Below are positions 1-6,036 of a stretch of 8,329 bases of DNA, in pieces (positions within the stretch are counted from its first letter, which is position 1; the number at the start of each line of letters is the position of its first letter). Made by a program: the position numbers and the translations under genes. The notes beneath the pieces were generated by a model that saw only the letters and a list, made by a program, of their open reading frames with translations, was not told the DNA's origin and made no database searches. Source of the stretch: Bacteroidales bacterium Bact_23 (GTDB lineage: Bacteria > Bacteroidota > Bacteroidia > Bacteroidales > Lentimicrobiaceae); contig LUZO01000198.1 of the NCBI GenBank assembly GCA_001603685.1, positions 1 to 8,329 of the forward strand, in the 5' to 3' direction.

Positions 1-2
1 CA

Positions 3-3000
3 GCGGTAGATGCCTGTGGCAAATCAACCACTGCCACTCAGCTTATCACAGTTAGGGATGATGTTAAACCTTCAGCCGGTACTCCTGCCGATATTGTCCT
101 GCAGGGCTGCAACGGAACATTCCCCGAACCGAATCCTTCCGTAGTACCCAATGTATCGGATAACTGCAGCACACCGGAAGTAACCTTCGTTGAAGACAGC
201 GATCCTGTACTTTCAGGTTGCACTGAGCTGGTTATCAGAACCTACAAGGTAACTGATGCCTGCGGCAACTACATCAATGTTTACCAGAATATGGTTAGAA
301 CAGTTGATGATGAAGGCCCTGTATTTGAAAATGTACCTGCAAATATCACCGTTGCCTGTGCAACCGCAGTTCCTGAAATGATAAGCCTTGTCTTTACCGA
401 CAACTGCTCAGAGGATGAGGATGAAGTTGAAGGTGTTGACAGTGAGCCGGTAGGAAATTATCCCTGTAATTACACCATTACCCGCAGCTGGACAGCAGTA
501 GATGCCTGTGGCAATGAAACCACTGTCACTCAGCTTATCACAGTTAGGGATAATGTTCCTCCTGTAATTGAGGGATGTCCTTCAGAACCCGTTGTATGGG
601 AAGGTGAAAATGAGCCGCTATGCCACGATGCACGCGCCCTGCTTACCTTCAGCGACAACTGTACTCCTGCAAACAAACTTTCTTACACCTGTTCATATGG
701 ACCGTACACTGTTGAAAATTGCGTTGCTACCAGGACCTTTACGATCGTAATTGGCGACGACTGTGGTAATTATTCAGAACCTTGCGTTGTAACCTTCACC
801 TGGCTGACGGGCGATGGCGAAATTACTTTCCATGGTTGCCCGGATGATGTCATTGAACTTGAGTGCAATGCCGACCGTCCGACCTGCGACGATGTGAGAG
901 AACTTGGCATTACCGCCGTTGACGGATGTATCGGCGAGGTTGAATATGAGTGTGAAGCCGGTGATATCGATGAGCTTGCCGGATGTCTCCTCACTCAGAC
1001 ATTCACCCTGTCAGTAACCGATGCCGAAGGCAATCCGGTGACCTGCGAAGTAACCTACATCTGGAAGGAAGATACCGTAAAACCGGTTATCTACACCGAA
1101 AACCAGAGTGGCAGCCTGATCTGCAGCCCCGAAGTCATCGAACCTCCTGTATTTACCGGATTCGATAACTGCGACGGAGCATTTGAGCCTGTTGTTACCA
1201 CCACCGGACCGGTACACACCGGCTGTGCCTACACCCAGACCTGGAAGGCCAACTACACCGATGAGTGCGGCAATAAAGCCGATGAAGTAACCATTACCTA
1301 CACCTGGACATTCGATGACCAGCCGCCGGTAATCACTTCAAACATCCCGGGCAATGAACTTGATCTTGGCTGTAACCCGGCTACCATCGTACCTCCTGTA
1401 TTTACCGTAACCGACAACTGCTGCAACACGCTCTATGCTGATGTTGAGCCTCAGGGCCCCTATCAGATTGACGATTGCACCTGGACAGCAAGTTTTGTTG
1501 CCAATGCAACCGACGAGTGTGGCAATGAAGCTGAAACAGTAACTGTTGTTTACACCTGGAAGGTTGATACCGAAGATCCTGTTCTCACCGTACCTTCAGG
1601 CGAAGATCTTGCACTTGGCTGCAACCCCGATCCGGAAGATCTGCCGACTGTTGAAAGTGTGGCACTTGCCAGCTCGGCTACCGACAACTGTGGTGAAGTT
1701 GAAATCACCGTAGTCCAGGGTGAGCTTGTTGAACAGGAATGCATCAACAGCCTGCCGTTTACCATCAGGGCAACTGACGAATGCGGCAACTTCGTTGAAG
1801 AAACCGTTGTTTACACCTGGGGTGTCGATACCATACCTCCTGTAATCACCTCTACGCTCGAAAGCGGCGATCTTGGATGTAATCCCAATCCGGTACCGAG
1901 GCCGAAGTTCAGCTTCGCCGATAACTGCTGCACCGATTTCGTAACCGTAACCGGTACACTGCCTGCACTGCAGTTTGGCTGCACCTGGTTCCAGATTTAC
2001 GCTGCAACAGCTACCGATGTCTGTGGCAACACCTCCAGCAAGGAAGTACTGCTCACCTGGACAAAAGACCTGGTTGGTCCCGAACTGATCGTACCTCAAG
2101 GCGATGCACTCGTACTTGGTTGTAACCCCGAAATGCTGCCTACCGAAGAGAGCGTAATTATTGCCAGCTCAGCAACCGACAATTGCGGTCTGCCTGAAAT
2201 TACTGCCATTGCCGGCGAAATCACCGGTAACTGCCAGAAGACTCAGACATTCACCGTAATTGCAACTGACCAGTGCGATAACGAAACAGTTAAGCATGTT
2301 ACCTACACCTGGACAGACGACACCGAGGCTCCCGAACTTACCGTTCCTGCCGGTGACGACCTTGCACTCGGTTGCAATCCTGAACTGCTGCCTACGGAAG
2401 AAAGCGTATTAGAAGCCAGCTCAGCAACCGATAACTGCACTGAAGAGGTTGAAATAACCGTTGAAGCCGGTGAAGTGGTTGAAGATGGCTGCCAGAGAAG
2501 CCTCACCTTCCTCGTCACTGCTGAAGATGGTTGTGGAAATGCTACCGAAGAGGAAGTAACCTACACCTGGACAGAAGATACGGAAGCACCTGTTATTGCA
2601 GGCTGCCCCACCGATCTTGTTGACTGGACAGGAGAGGATGCTCCCGTATGTGCTGATGCTCTCGAACTGCTCGATATCACCGACAACTGCACAACCGCAG
2701 ATCTGCTGATCAGCTGTGAAGCAGGTGATGTGGTAATTGATGAGTGCGTTGCTACCAGAACATTCAGCATCATGGCAGTTGACGACTGTGGAAATGAATC
2801 CACCTGCTCGGTAACCTTCACATGGCTCATTGGCGACGGCGAGATTGAAATCAGCGGTTGTCCCGATGAGGCAATAGTTCTTGAGTGCAATCCTGAAGAA
2901 CTACCGACATGTGAAACTGTTATGGCTCTTGGAATAACAGCAATCGATGGCTGCTTAGGCGAAATCGAACTCGAATGTGAACCGGGCGATGTTGTTGCTA

Positions 3001-5621
3001 ACGGTTGCAGCTATGCTCAGACATTCACCCTGACTGCATACGGCAGCATGGGCAATACTGCAAGCTGTGAAGTAATGTATGTATGGACAGTTGATACTGA
3101 GGCTCCCGTACTTACAGTACCCACCACCGGCCTCGATTTGGGCTGCAATCCTACAACCTTACCTGAGATTGAAACCGTACTGGCTGCAAGCTCAGCTACC
3201 GACAACTGCGACGAAGCACCTGTTATTACCGTAGTTAAAGGACCTATCACCGGAAACTGCGTCAAGACCAAGGTGTTTACCGTAACAGCTACCGACGCCT
3301 GTGGCAACTCTACGGTTAAAACTGTAACCTACACCTGGAAGAATGATCATGTAGCTCCCGTATTTGTAAATGCTCCCGCAAATGCTACTTACCAGTGCAT
3401 TGAAGATGTACCTGCACCGGCTTATCTTGGCTGGACCGACAATTGCAGCGGTTCGGGCGAAGTAATGGGTGTGGATGTTTCCAACGGCGAAACCTGCCCT
3501 GAAATCATCACACGCACCTGGACGGTAACCGATGACTGCGGCAATACAGCTACGAAGACTCAGATCATCACCGTAATGGACGACACACCACCGACTGCCG
3601 ATGTACCTGCCGATATCGTACTGCAGGGCTGCAACGGAACATTCCCCGAACCGGATATTAATGTTGTTCCCAATGCTGCCGATAACTGCGGTGAGGCTAC
3701 CGTTACTTATGTAGGCGATAGCGAACCTGTACTTTCAGGTTGTACTGAAATGGTAATCAGAACCTACAAGGTAGAAGATGCCTGTGGTAACTACATCCTG
3801 GTACTCCAGAACATGATCAGGGTTGTTGATACCGAAGATCCTGTATTCGACGAAGTACCTGCTGCCATTACCGTACAGTGTGTTGCTGACATTCCGGAAA
3901 TGATCTACCTTGGCTGGACCGACAATTGTGCCGGTACAGGTGAAGTAGTAGGTGTTGATGCAACCGACGGTGAAACCTGCCCCGAGACCATTACCCGTAC
4001 ATGGACTGTAACCGACAACTGTGGCAACACAGCAACGGCAACCCAGATCATTACCGTAATGGACGATGTTGCTCCGGTTGTTACCAACAATCCTCCTGCA
4101 ACACTGACAGCACCCTGCGATACTCCGTTCGATCTGCTGCCATGGCAGGCTCCTCAGTGGACCGATAACTGTGGCGTGGTAACCTCTGTATCAGATGTTA
4201 TCAATCCTCCTTCAGCCGCTGTAACGCTGCCGGCAACCTATACCAGAACATGGACGGTAACCGATGCCTGCGGTAACGAAGCTTCGTTTACCCAGACCAT
4301 TGAAGTTCCCAAGTGCGAAGGCGAGGAATACTGTACAGTAACCCAGTACACACTTGGCAGTGCTTATGCATCGTTCTGCGACGGTACCAGCTCAACCAGT
4401 CTGATGAACTCACTGCTCCAGCAGTATGGACCACTGGTAGTTGGTATCCCTGCCAATAACCGTTCATTTACCGTACCTGTGGTAGGTGGAGCCGAATGCG
4501 TAATTCAGGGTCTGCCCACAGGAAGTGCAGCATCTGCGCTCACCGGAAACTACTCATGCGGTAACTTCGGTAACCTCCTGCTGCCCGATGGCAGATTCAA
4601 CAACTCGCTGCTTGCTGAAGCCATCACCATGCAGTTCAACCTCTGGATGATGCCCGAACTTGGTAACCTGTTACTCGAAAATGCAGCCTTCTATATCAGA
4701 CCTGCATCAGGTTGCGGCGGTGACGACGATTATCCGCTCGAGGAAGAGAAATACTATGAAATCGATCCGACTGTTTACGCATATCTCGGACCCGATCCCA
4801 CCGTACAGAAACTGTTAGATCTGGCTAACCTGGCACTTGGTTCAGCTTCACTGCCCGGACCCAATGCTCCACAGCTCTACAACATCAAGTACGCTCTGAG
4901 GTGGATCAACGAAGGATTCGAAAACTGCGGATTCATCTACTTCGTACCTCCTTTAACCAGCAAAATCGAGCTGACCAAGGTTGGTACCTATATCGACAAC
5001 GAACCTCTGGGTGCATACAATGCCGGAGACCAGATTCTGTATCAGTTCACCGTTGAAAATACAGGAAACCTGACCTTCTCAAGTGTACACCTGAACGATC
5101 CCATGATCGAGGTAATTGGAGGCCCCATAACCAATATGGCTCCGGGCGCCGTTGACAATACCACTTTCTCGGGTATCTATACCATTACAGAAGATGACAT
5201 TGAAGCCGGTTCTGTTACCAATGTTGCCATGGCAATCGGATTGGCCGGTGTAAATGCCTACTATGCTTCTGCCAGCGATGTACAGGTATTCGACAACTCC
5301 GGTAATAAGACAACCATTGTTCTGCCTTCCGGAAACGAAACGCCTGAGAAGACGGCTGCAATTGAGCTCAATGTAACACCAAACCCGTTCCAGACTCATA
5401 CAGAAGTAACATTCAGCGTAAATGAAACCTGCAAGGTTCAGGCTCAAATCTACGATATGAATGGACGACTGGTGAAGACCCTCTTCGAAGGTGAAATGGA
5501 AGCCGGTGATGTTCGTACCGAGCGCTATTTCGTAAGCCGTAGTGAAAGCTTTGCTACGCTGATTTGTGTAATCCGTACCCCGAAAGCAACCAGGGCACAA
5601 CGGATTATCCGGGCTCACTAG
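3..5621 (+). CDS. Giant T9SS-secreted HYR-like repeat protein, 5'-truncated by the window edge
   Basis: The frame is open from position 3 with no stop and closes with TAG at 5619-5621, so at least 1872 residues are visible. The first in-frame ATG (291) lies inside a repeat module and is not the real start. The order is: half a module (3-62), about 17 Ig/HYR-like modules (63-4310), an unnamed Cys-containing domain (4314-4952), a DUF11/DUF7507-type repeat (4959-5294), a short linker, and a T9SS type A sorting domain (5361-5618). Modules carry the recurring motifs LGCNP or QGCNG, TDNC, TxTWTVTDxCGN and Dxx(A/P)PV. The protein is acidic, Thr/Val-rich and very Cys-rich for a bacterial protein, which fits oxidative folding after export. 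The signal peptide should lie upstream of the window. It is probably a surface adhesin or matrix protein exported by T9SS and cleaved at its C-terminus; the ligand is unknown. A terminator follows 25 bases after the stop, so it is the last or only gene of its transcript. Confidence 0.93.
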   Translation, partial: AVDACGKSTTATQLITVRDDVKPSAGTPADIVLQGCNGTFPEPNPSVVPNVSDNCSTPEVTFVEDSDPVLSGCTELVIRTYKVTDACGNYINVYQNMVRTVDDEGPVFENVPANITVACATAVPEMISLVFTDNCSEDEDEVEGVDSEPVGNYPCNYTITRSWTAVDACGNETTVTQLITVRDNVPPVIEGCPSEPVVWEGENEPLCHDARALLTFSDNCTPANKLSYTCSYGPYTVENCVATRTFTIVIGDDCGNYSEPCVVTFTWLTGDGEITFHGCPDDVIELECNADRPTCDDVRELGITAVDGCIGEVEYECEAGDIDELAGCLLTQTFTLSVTDAEGNPVTCEVTYIWKEDTVKPVIYTENQSGSLICSPEVIEPPVFTGFDNCDGAFEPVVTTTGPVHTGCAYTQTWKANYTDECGNKADEVTITYTWTFDDQPPVITSNIPGNELDLGCNPATIVPPVFTVTDNCCNTLYADVEPQGPYQIDDCTWTASFVANATDECGNEAETVTVVYTWKVDTEDPVLTVPSGEDLALGCNPDPEDLPTVESVALASSATDNCGEVEITVVQGELVEQECINSLPFTIRATDECGNFVEETVVYTWGVDTIPPVITSTLESGDLGCNPNPVPRPKFSFADNCCTDFVTVTGTLPALQFGCTWFQIYAATATDVCGNTSSKEVLLTWTKDLVGPELIVPQGDALVLGCNPEMLPTEESVIIASSATDNCGLPEITAIAGEITGNCQKTQTFTVIATDQCDNETVKHVTYTWTDDTEAPELTVPAGDDLALGCNPELLPTEESVLEASSATDNCTEEVEITVEAGEVVEDGCQRSLTFLVTAEDGCGNATEEEVTYTWTEDTEAPVIAGCPTDLVDWTGEDAPVCADALELLDITDNCTTADLLISCEAGDVVIDECVATRTFSIMAVDDCGNESTCSVTFTWLIGDGEIEISGCPDEAIVLECNPEELPTCETVMALGITAIDGCLGEIELECEPGDVVANGCSYAQTFTLTAYGSMGNTASCEVMYVWTVDTEAPVLTVPTTGLDLGCNPTTLPEIETVLAASSATDNCDEAPVITVVKGPITGNCVKTKVFTVTATDACGNSTVKTVTYTWKNDHVAPVFVNAPANATYQCIEDVPAPAYLGWTDNCSGSGEVMGVDVSNGETCPEIITRTWTVTDDCGNTATKTQIITVMDDTPPTADVPADIVLQGCNGTFPEPDINVVPNAADNCGEATVTYVGDSEPVLSGCTEMVIRTYKVEDACGNYILVLQNMIRVVDTEDPVFDEVPAAITVQCVADIPEMIYLGWTDNCAGTGEVVGVDATDGETCPETITRTWTVTDNCGNTATATQIITVMDDVAPVVTNNPPATLTAPCDTPFDLLPWQAPQWTDNCGVVTSVSDVINPPSAAVTLPATYTRTWTVTDACGNEASFTQTIEVPKCEGEEYCTVTQYTLGSAYASFCDGTSSTSLMNSLLQQYGPLVVGIPANNRSFTVPVVGGAECVIQGLPTGSAASALTGNYSCGNFGNLLLPDGRFNNSLLAEAITMQFNLWMMPELGNLLLENAAFYIRPASGCGGDDDYPLEEEKYYEIDPTVYAYLGPDPTVQKLLDLANLALGSASLPGPNAPQLYNIKYALRWINEGFENCGFIYFVPPLTSKIELTKVGTYIDNEPLGAYNAGDQILYQFTVENTGNLTFSSVHLNDPMIEVIGGPITNMAPGAVDNTTFSGIYTITEDDIEAGSVTNVAMAIGLAGVNAYYASASDVQVFDNSGNKTTIVLPSGNETPEKTAAIELNVTPNPFQTHTEVTFSVNETCKVQAQIYDMNGRLVKTLFEGEMEAGDVRTERYFVSRSESFATLICVIRTPKATRAQRIIRAH
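35..59 (+). repeat. Exact 25-bp direct repeat, copy 1 (end of type B module)
   Basis: These 25 bases, encoding most of ATQLITVRD, are identical to 527-551 at the end of the next B module. They show that the module cut by the left window edge is of type B. Confidence 0.88.
99..131 (+). repeat. Exact 33-bp direct repeat, copy 1 (type A module)
   Basis: Thirty-three bases beginning ctgcagggctgc are identical to 3621-3653. They encode LQGCNGTFPEP in the type A module. Flanking parts of the two modules also match in shorter blocks, for example cctgtactttcaggttg and atcagaacctacaaggta. Confidence 0.9.
527..551 (+). repeat. Exact 25-bp direct repeat, copy 2 (end of type B module)
   Basis: Second copy of 35-59, 492 bp downstream, which is the length of one B plus one A module. 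Confidence 0.88.
558..1079 (+). repeat. C-D module pair, copy 1
   Basis: Two adjacent modules (558-818 and 819-1079) differ from the rest of the array. The first has the GCP opening, a Trp-x-Gly-Glu segment and the usual CGN, and ends in TWLTGDGEI instead of the Dxx(A/P)PV junction. The second opens with GCPDD, has DGC in place of DNC, and has lost the Cys of CGN (TDAEGN). Each module holds seven Cys rather than four. The same pair recurs at 2586-3101. Confidence 0.85.
2586..3101 (+). repeat. C-D module pair, copy 2
   Basis: This pair (2586-2840 and 2841-3101) is the diverged second copy of the pair at 558-1079. It repeats VATRTF, the TWLIGDGEI link, GCPDE, LEC, PTC, DGCLGE and a degenerate final motif (AYGSMGN, again without Cys). 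The number and order of cysteines, seven plus seven, are conserved. The text between them has diverged, which points to an old duplication kept under constraint. Confidence 0.85.
3621..3653 (+). repeat. Exact 33-bp direct repeat, copy 2 (type A module)
   Basis: This is the second copy of the repeat at 99-131, about 3.5 kb downstream and in the same reading frame. The near-identity of these distant A modules contrasts with the divergence of most neighbours, suggesting a recent duplication or gene conversion within the array. Confidence 0.9.
4314..4952 (+). other. Unnamed Cys-containing domain of the giant protein
   Basis: About 213 residues between the repeat array and the DUF7507-type repeat do not look like HYR modules. 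They begin CEGEEYCTVTQ and include LLQQYGPLVVG, SFTVPVVGGAECVI, a Leu/Asn-rich stretch (LLPDGRFNNSLLAEAITMQF) and TVQKLLDLANLALG, and end with RWINEGFENCGF. From memory, regions with the same pattern (a C-x-x-T-Q start, a tolerated 'LPxGxFxNxLL' block, a later helical 'LLxLANxAL' block and a closing 'N.GF..C') occur near the C-termini of other Bacteroidota secreted repeat proteins. I know no function for it. Helix-like and strand-like segments alternate, so a folded mixed domain is likely. Confidence 0.6.
4959..5294 (+). other. DUF11/DUF7507-type Ig-like repeat domain
   Basis: About 112 residues match the pattern of this family well. They begin SKIELTKVGTYID, followed by YNAGDQILYQFTVENTGN, then VHLNDP, NMAPGA, and YTITEDDIEAGSVTNVAMA. 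Such single beta-sandwich repeats are common in bacterial surface proteins, where they act as stalks or spacers. Here it sits between the unnamed domain and the secretion signal, so a spacer role is likely. The family assignment is from recall, not a profile search. Confidence 0.8.
5361..5618 (+). other. T9SS type A C-terminal sorting domain
   Basis: The last 86 residues have the sorting-domain pattern: LNVTPNPF at the start, TEVTFSV, then VQAQIYDMNGRLVKTLFEGEMEAGD, and a basic end (RAQRIIRAH). In Bacteroidota this domain directs outer-membrane transfer by the type IX system and is normally removed by the PorU sortase. The usual 'G-x-Y' motif of the penultimate strand is replaced by SFATLICVIRT, so the tail is atypical, but the frame stays intact to the stop. 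Confidence 0.85.
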
Positions 5622-5646
5622 CAATGTGGTTATAATTTGAGTTCAG

Positions 5647-5683
5647 ACAGGCCTCCGGATTTCCGGAGGCCTGTTTGGTTTTT
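5647..5683 (+). terminator. Intrinsic terminator of the giant gene
   Basis: A perfect 13-bp inverted repeat (5647-5659 with 5662-5674, GC-rich core GGCCTCCGG) is followed by a T-rich tract, tttggttttt, to 5683. It begins 25 bases after the stop codon and is read on the plus strand. Confidence 0.9.
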
Positions 5684-5726
5684 AACCCCTCGGGTACTGA
5701 CTTTGCCGCCCGGAAAATCCGGAAAT

Positions 5727-5764
5727 AAAAAAGGAGGTTTCCCAAACCGGAAAACCTCCTTTTT
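5727..5764 (-). terminator. Terminator of tRNA-Val, likely bidirectional
   Basis: A perfect 13-bp inverted repeat (5728-5740 with 5752-5764; core AGGAGG/CCTCCT) surrounds an 11-base loop. Read on the minus strand it begins one base after the tRNA's 3' end and finishes in a run of six T (5732-5727). Because the other arm ends in five T on the plus strand, it could also stop read-through from the giant gene. Confidence 0.82.
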
Positions 5765-5765
5765 G

Positions 5766-5840
5766 TGGGATGTACTGGACTCGAACCAGTGACCCCCGCC
5801 CTGTCAAGGCGATGCTCTGAACCAACTGAGCTAACATCCC
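5766..5840 (-). tRNA. tRNA-Val (anticodon GAC)
   Basis: The minus strand folds into a full cloverleaf of 75 bases. The acceptor stem GGGATGT/ACATCCC is perfect, the D stem is GCTC/GAGC, the anticodon stem TCGCC/GGCGG encloses loop TTGACAG, the variable region is GGGTC, and the T stem ACTGG/CCAGT encloses TTCGAGT. The discriminator is A. The loop places GAC at positions 34-36 (plus-strand 5803-5805), which reads the valine codons GUC and GUU. The CCA end is not encoded (the next bases are CAA), so it must be added by the CCA-adding enzyme. Confidence 0.95.
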
Positions 5841-5849
5841 AGAAGTGTG

Positions 5850-5882
5850 CAAAAGTAATAATTTTTGATGAATCTCCTCAAA
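5850..5882 (-). promoter_or_regulatory. Bacteroidota-type promoter of the tRNA-Val gene
   Basis: On the minus strand TACTTTTG (5857-5850) matches the Bacteroidota -7 element TAnnTTTG exactly. A TTTG at 5882-5879 lies 21 bases upstream as the -33 element. The -7 element ends 9 bases before the mature tRNA, so transcription would begin only a few bases upstream of it. Confidence 0.75.
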
Positions 5883-5927
5883 ACCTCAGGATTTTTATGA
5901 TTTATTCCGGCTTTTCTCACAAACTTC

Positions 5928-5958
5928 TTCGTCAAATCAGTTAAGCTCTTTACCTTTG
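5928..5958 (+). promoter_or_regulatory. Predicted promoter of the DPP IV gene
   Basis: TACCTTTG at 5951-5958 is an exact TAnnTTTG -7 element. TTCG at 5928-5931, 19 bases upstream, is a three-of-four match to the -33 TTTG. Transcription would start near 5965, giving a leader of about 70 bases before the ATG at 6037. Confidence 0.65.
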
Positions 5959-5983
5959 GCAATTACAATTTTATCCGGAAAAA

Positions 5984-6010
5984 GGTTGTAGCCGGCTTCC
6001 GGCAGTAACC
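5984..6010 (+). other. Hairpin in the predicted 5' leader of the DPP IV gene
   Basis: GGTTGT-A-GCCGG, loop CTT, CCGGC-A-GTAACC can pair over 11 base pairs, two of them G-U, with one A-A mismatch. It ends 26 bases before the start codon; a run of seven T lies at 6027-6033, too far from the stem for a classical terminator. It may influence mRNA stability or translation, but could be chance. Confidence 0.4.
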
Positions 6011-6036
6011 GAAAATGCTCACTTAATTTTTTTGTC

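Larger units (their letters stand above)
3..4310 (+). repeat. Tandem array of about 17.5 HYR-like modules, 234-261 bp each
   Basis: Module starts, read from the recurring Dxx(A/P)PV junctions, are near 63, 318, 558, 819, 1080, 1323, 1575, 1836, 2076, 2328, 2586, 2841, 3102, 3354, 3588, 3837 and 4071, preceded by the tail of one more at 3-62. Most modules have four Cys: an early one (LGC or QGC), TDNC, one before the third strand, and CGN. Types can be told apart by sequence: A (PADIVLQGCNG), B (PANIT..C..xPEM), C (GCP..W.GE), D (GCPD..LEC), E (DNC or DNCC with PPVF-like text) and F (LGCNP..ASSATDNC). The visible order is B-A-B-C-D-E-E-F-E-F-F-C-D-F-B-A-B plus a divergent last module with only three Cys. 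This matches the HYR/Ig-like repeats common in Bacteroidota surface proteins; the type labels are mine. Confidence 0.9.

Noticed and set aside
291..293. ATG at 291 as the start of the giant gene
   Set aside because: The same frame is open back to position 3 and encodes a normal type A module across 291, so this Met is internal.
1596..2099. 167-codon minus-strand open frame, and other minus-strand frames inside the repeat array
   Set aside because: They mirror the codon pattern of the plus-strand repeats, have no domain-like sequence and no promoter, and lie fully inside a well-supported gene.
3..4310. CRISPR array or non-coding satellite as the reason for the periodicity
   Set aside because: The period of 234-261 bp is a multiple of three, the units diverge at the DNA level, and a single reading frame runs through all of them.
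5079..5624. 181-codon minus-strand open frame opposite the end of the giant gene
   Set aside because: It lies opposite the DUF7507-type and sorting domains, which are clearly coding on the plus strand; its product resembles nothing I know.
5710..5722. Short inverted repeat ccgg-aaaat-ccgg
   Set aside because: Only four base pairs, with no T run directly after it; the two flanking terminators explain the region.
5766..5840. tRNA as an integration site of a mobile element
   Set aside because: I see no integrase gene and no repeat of the tRNA's 3' end within the window.
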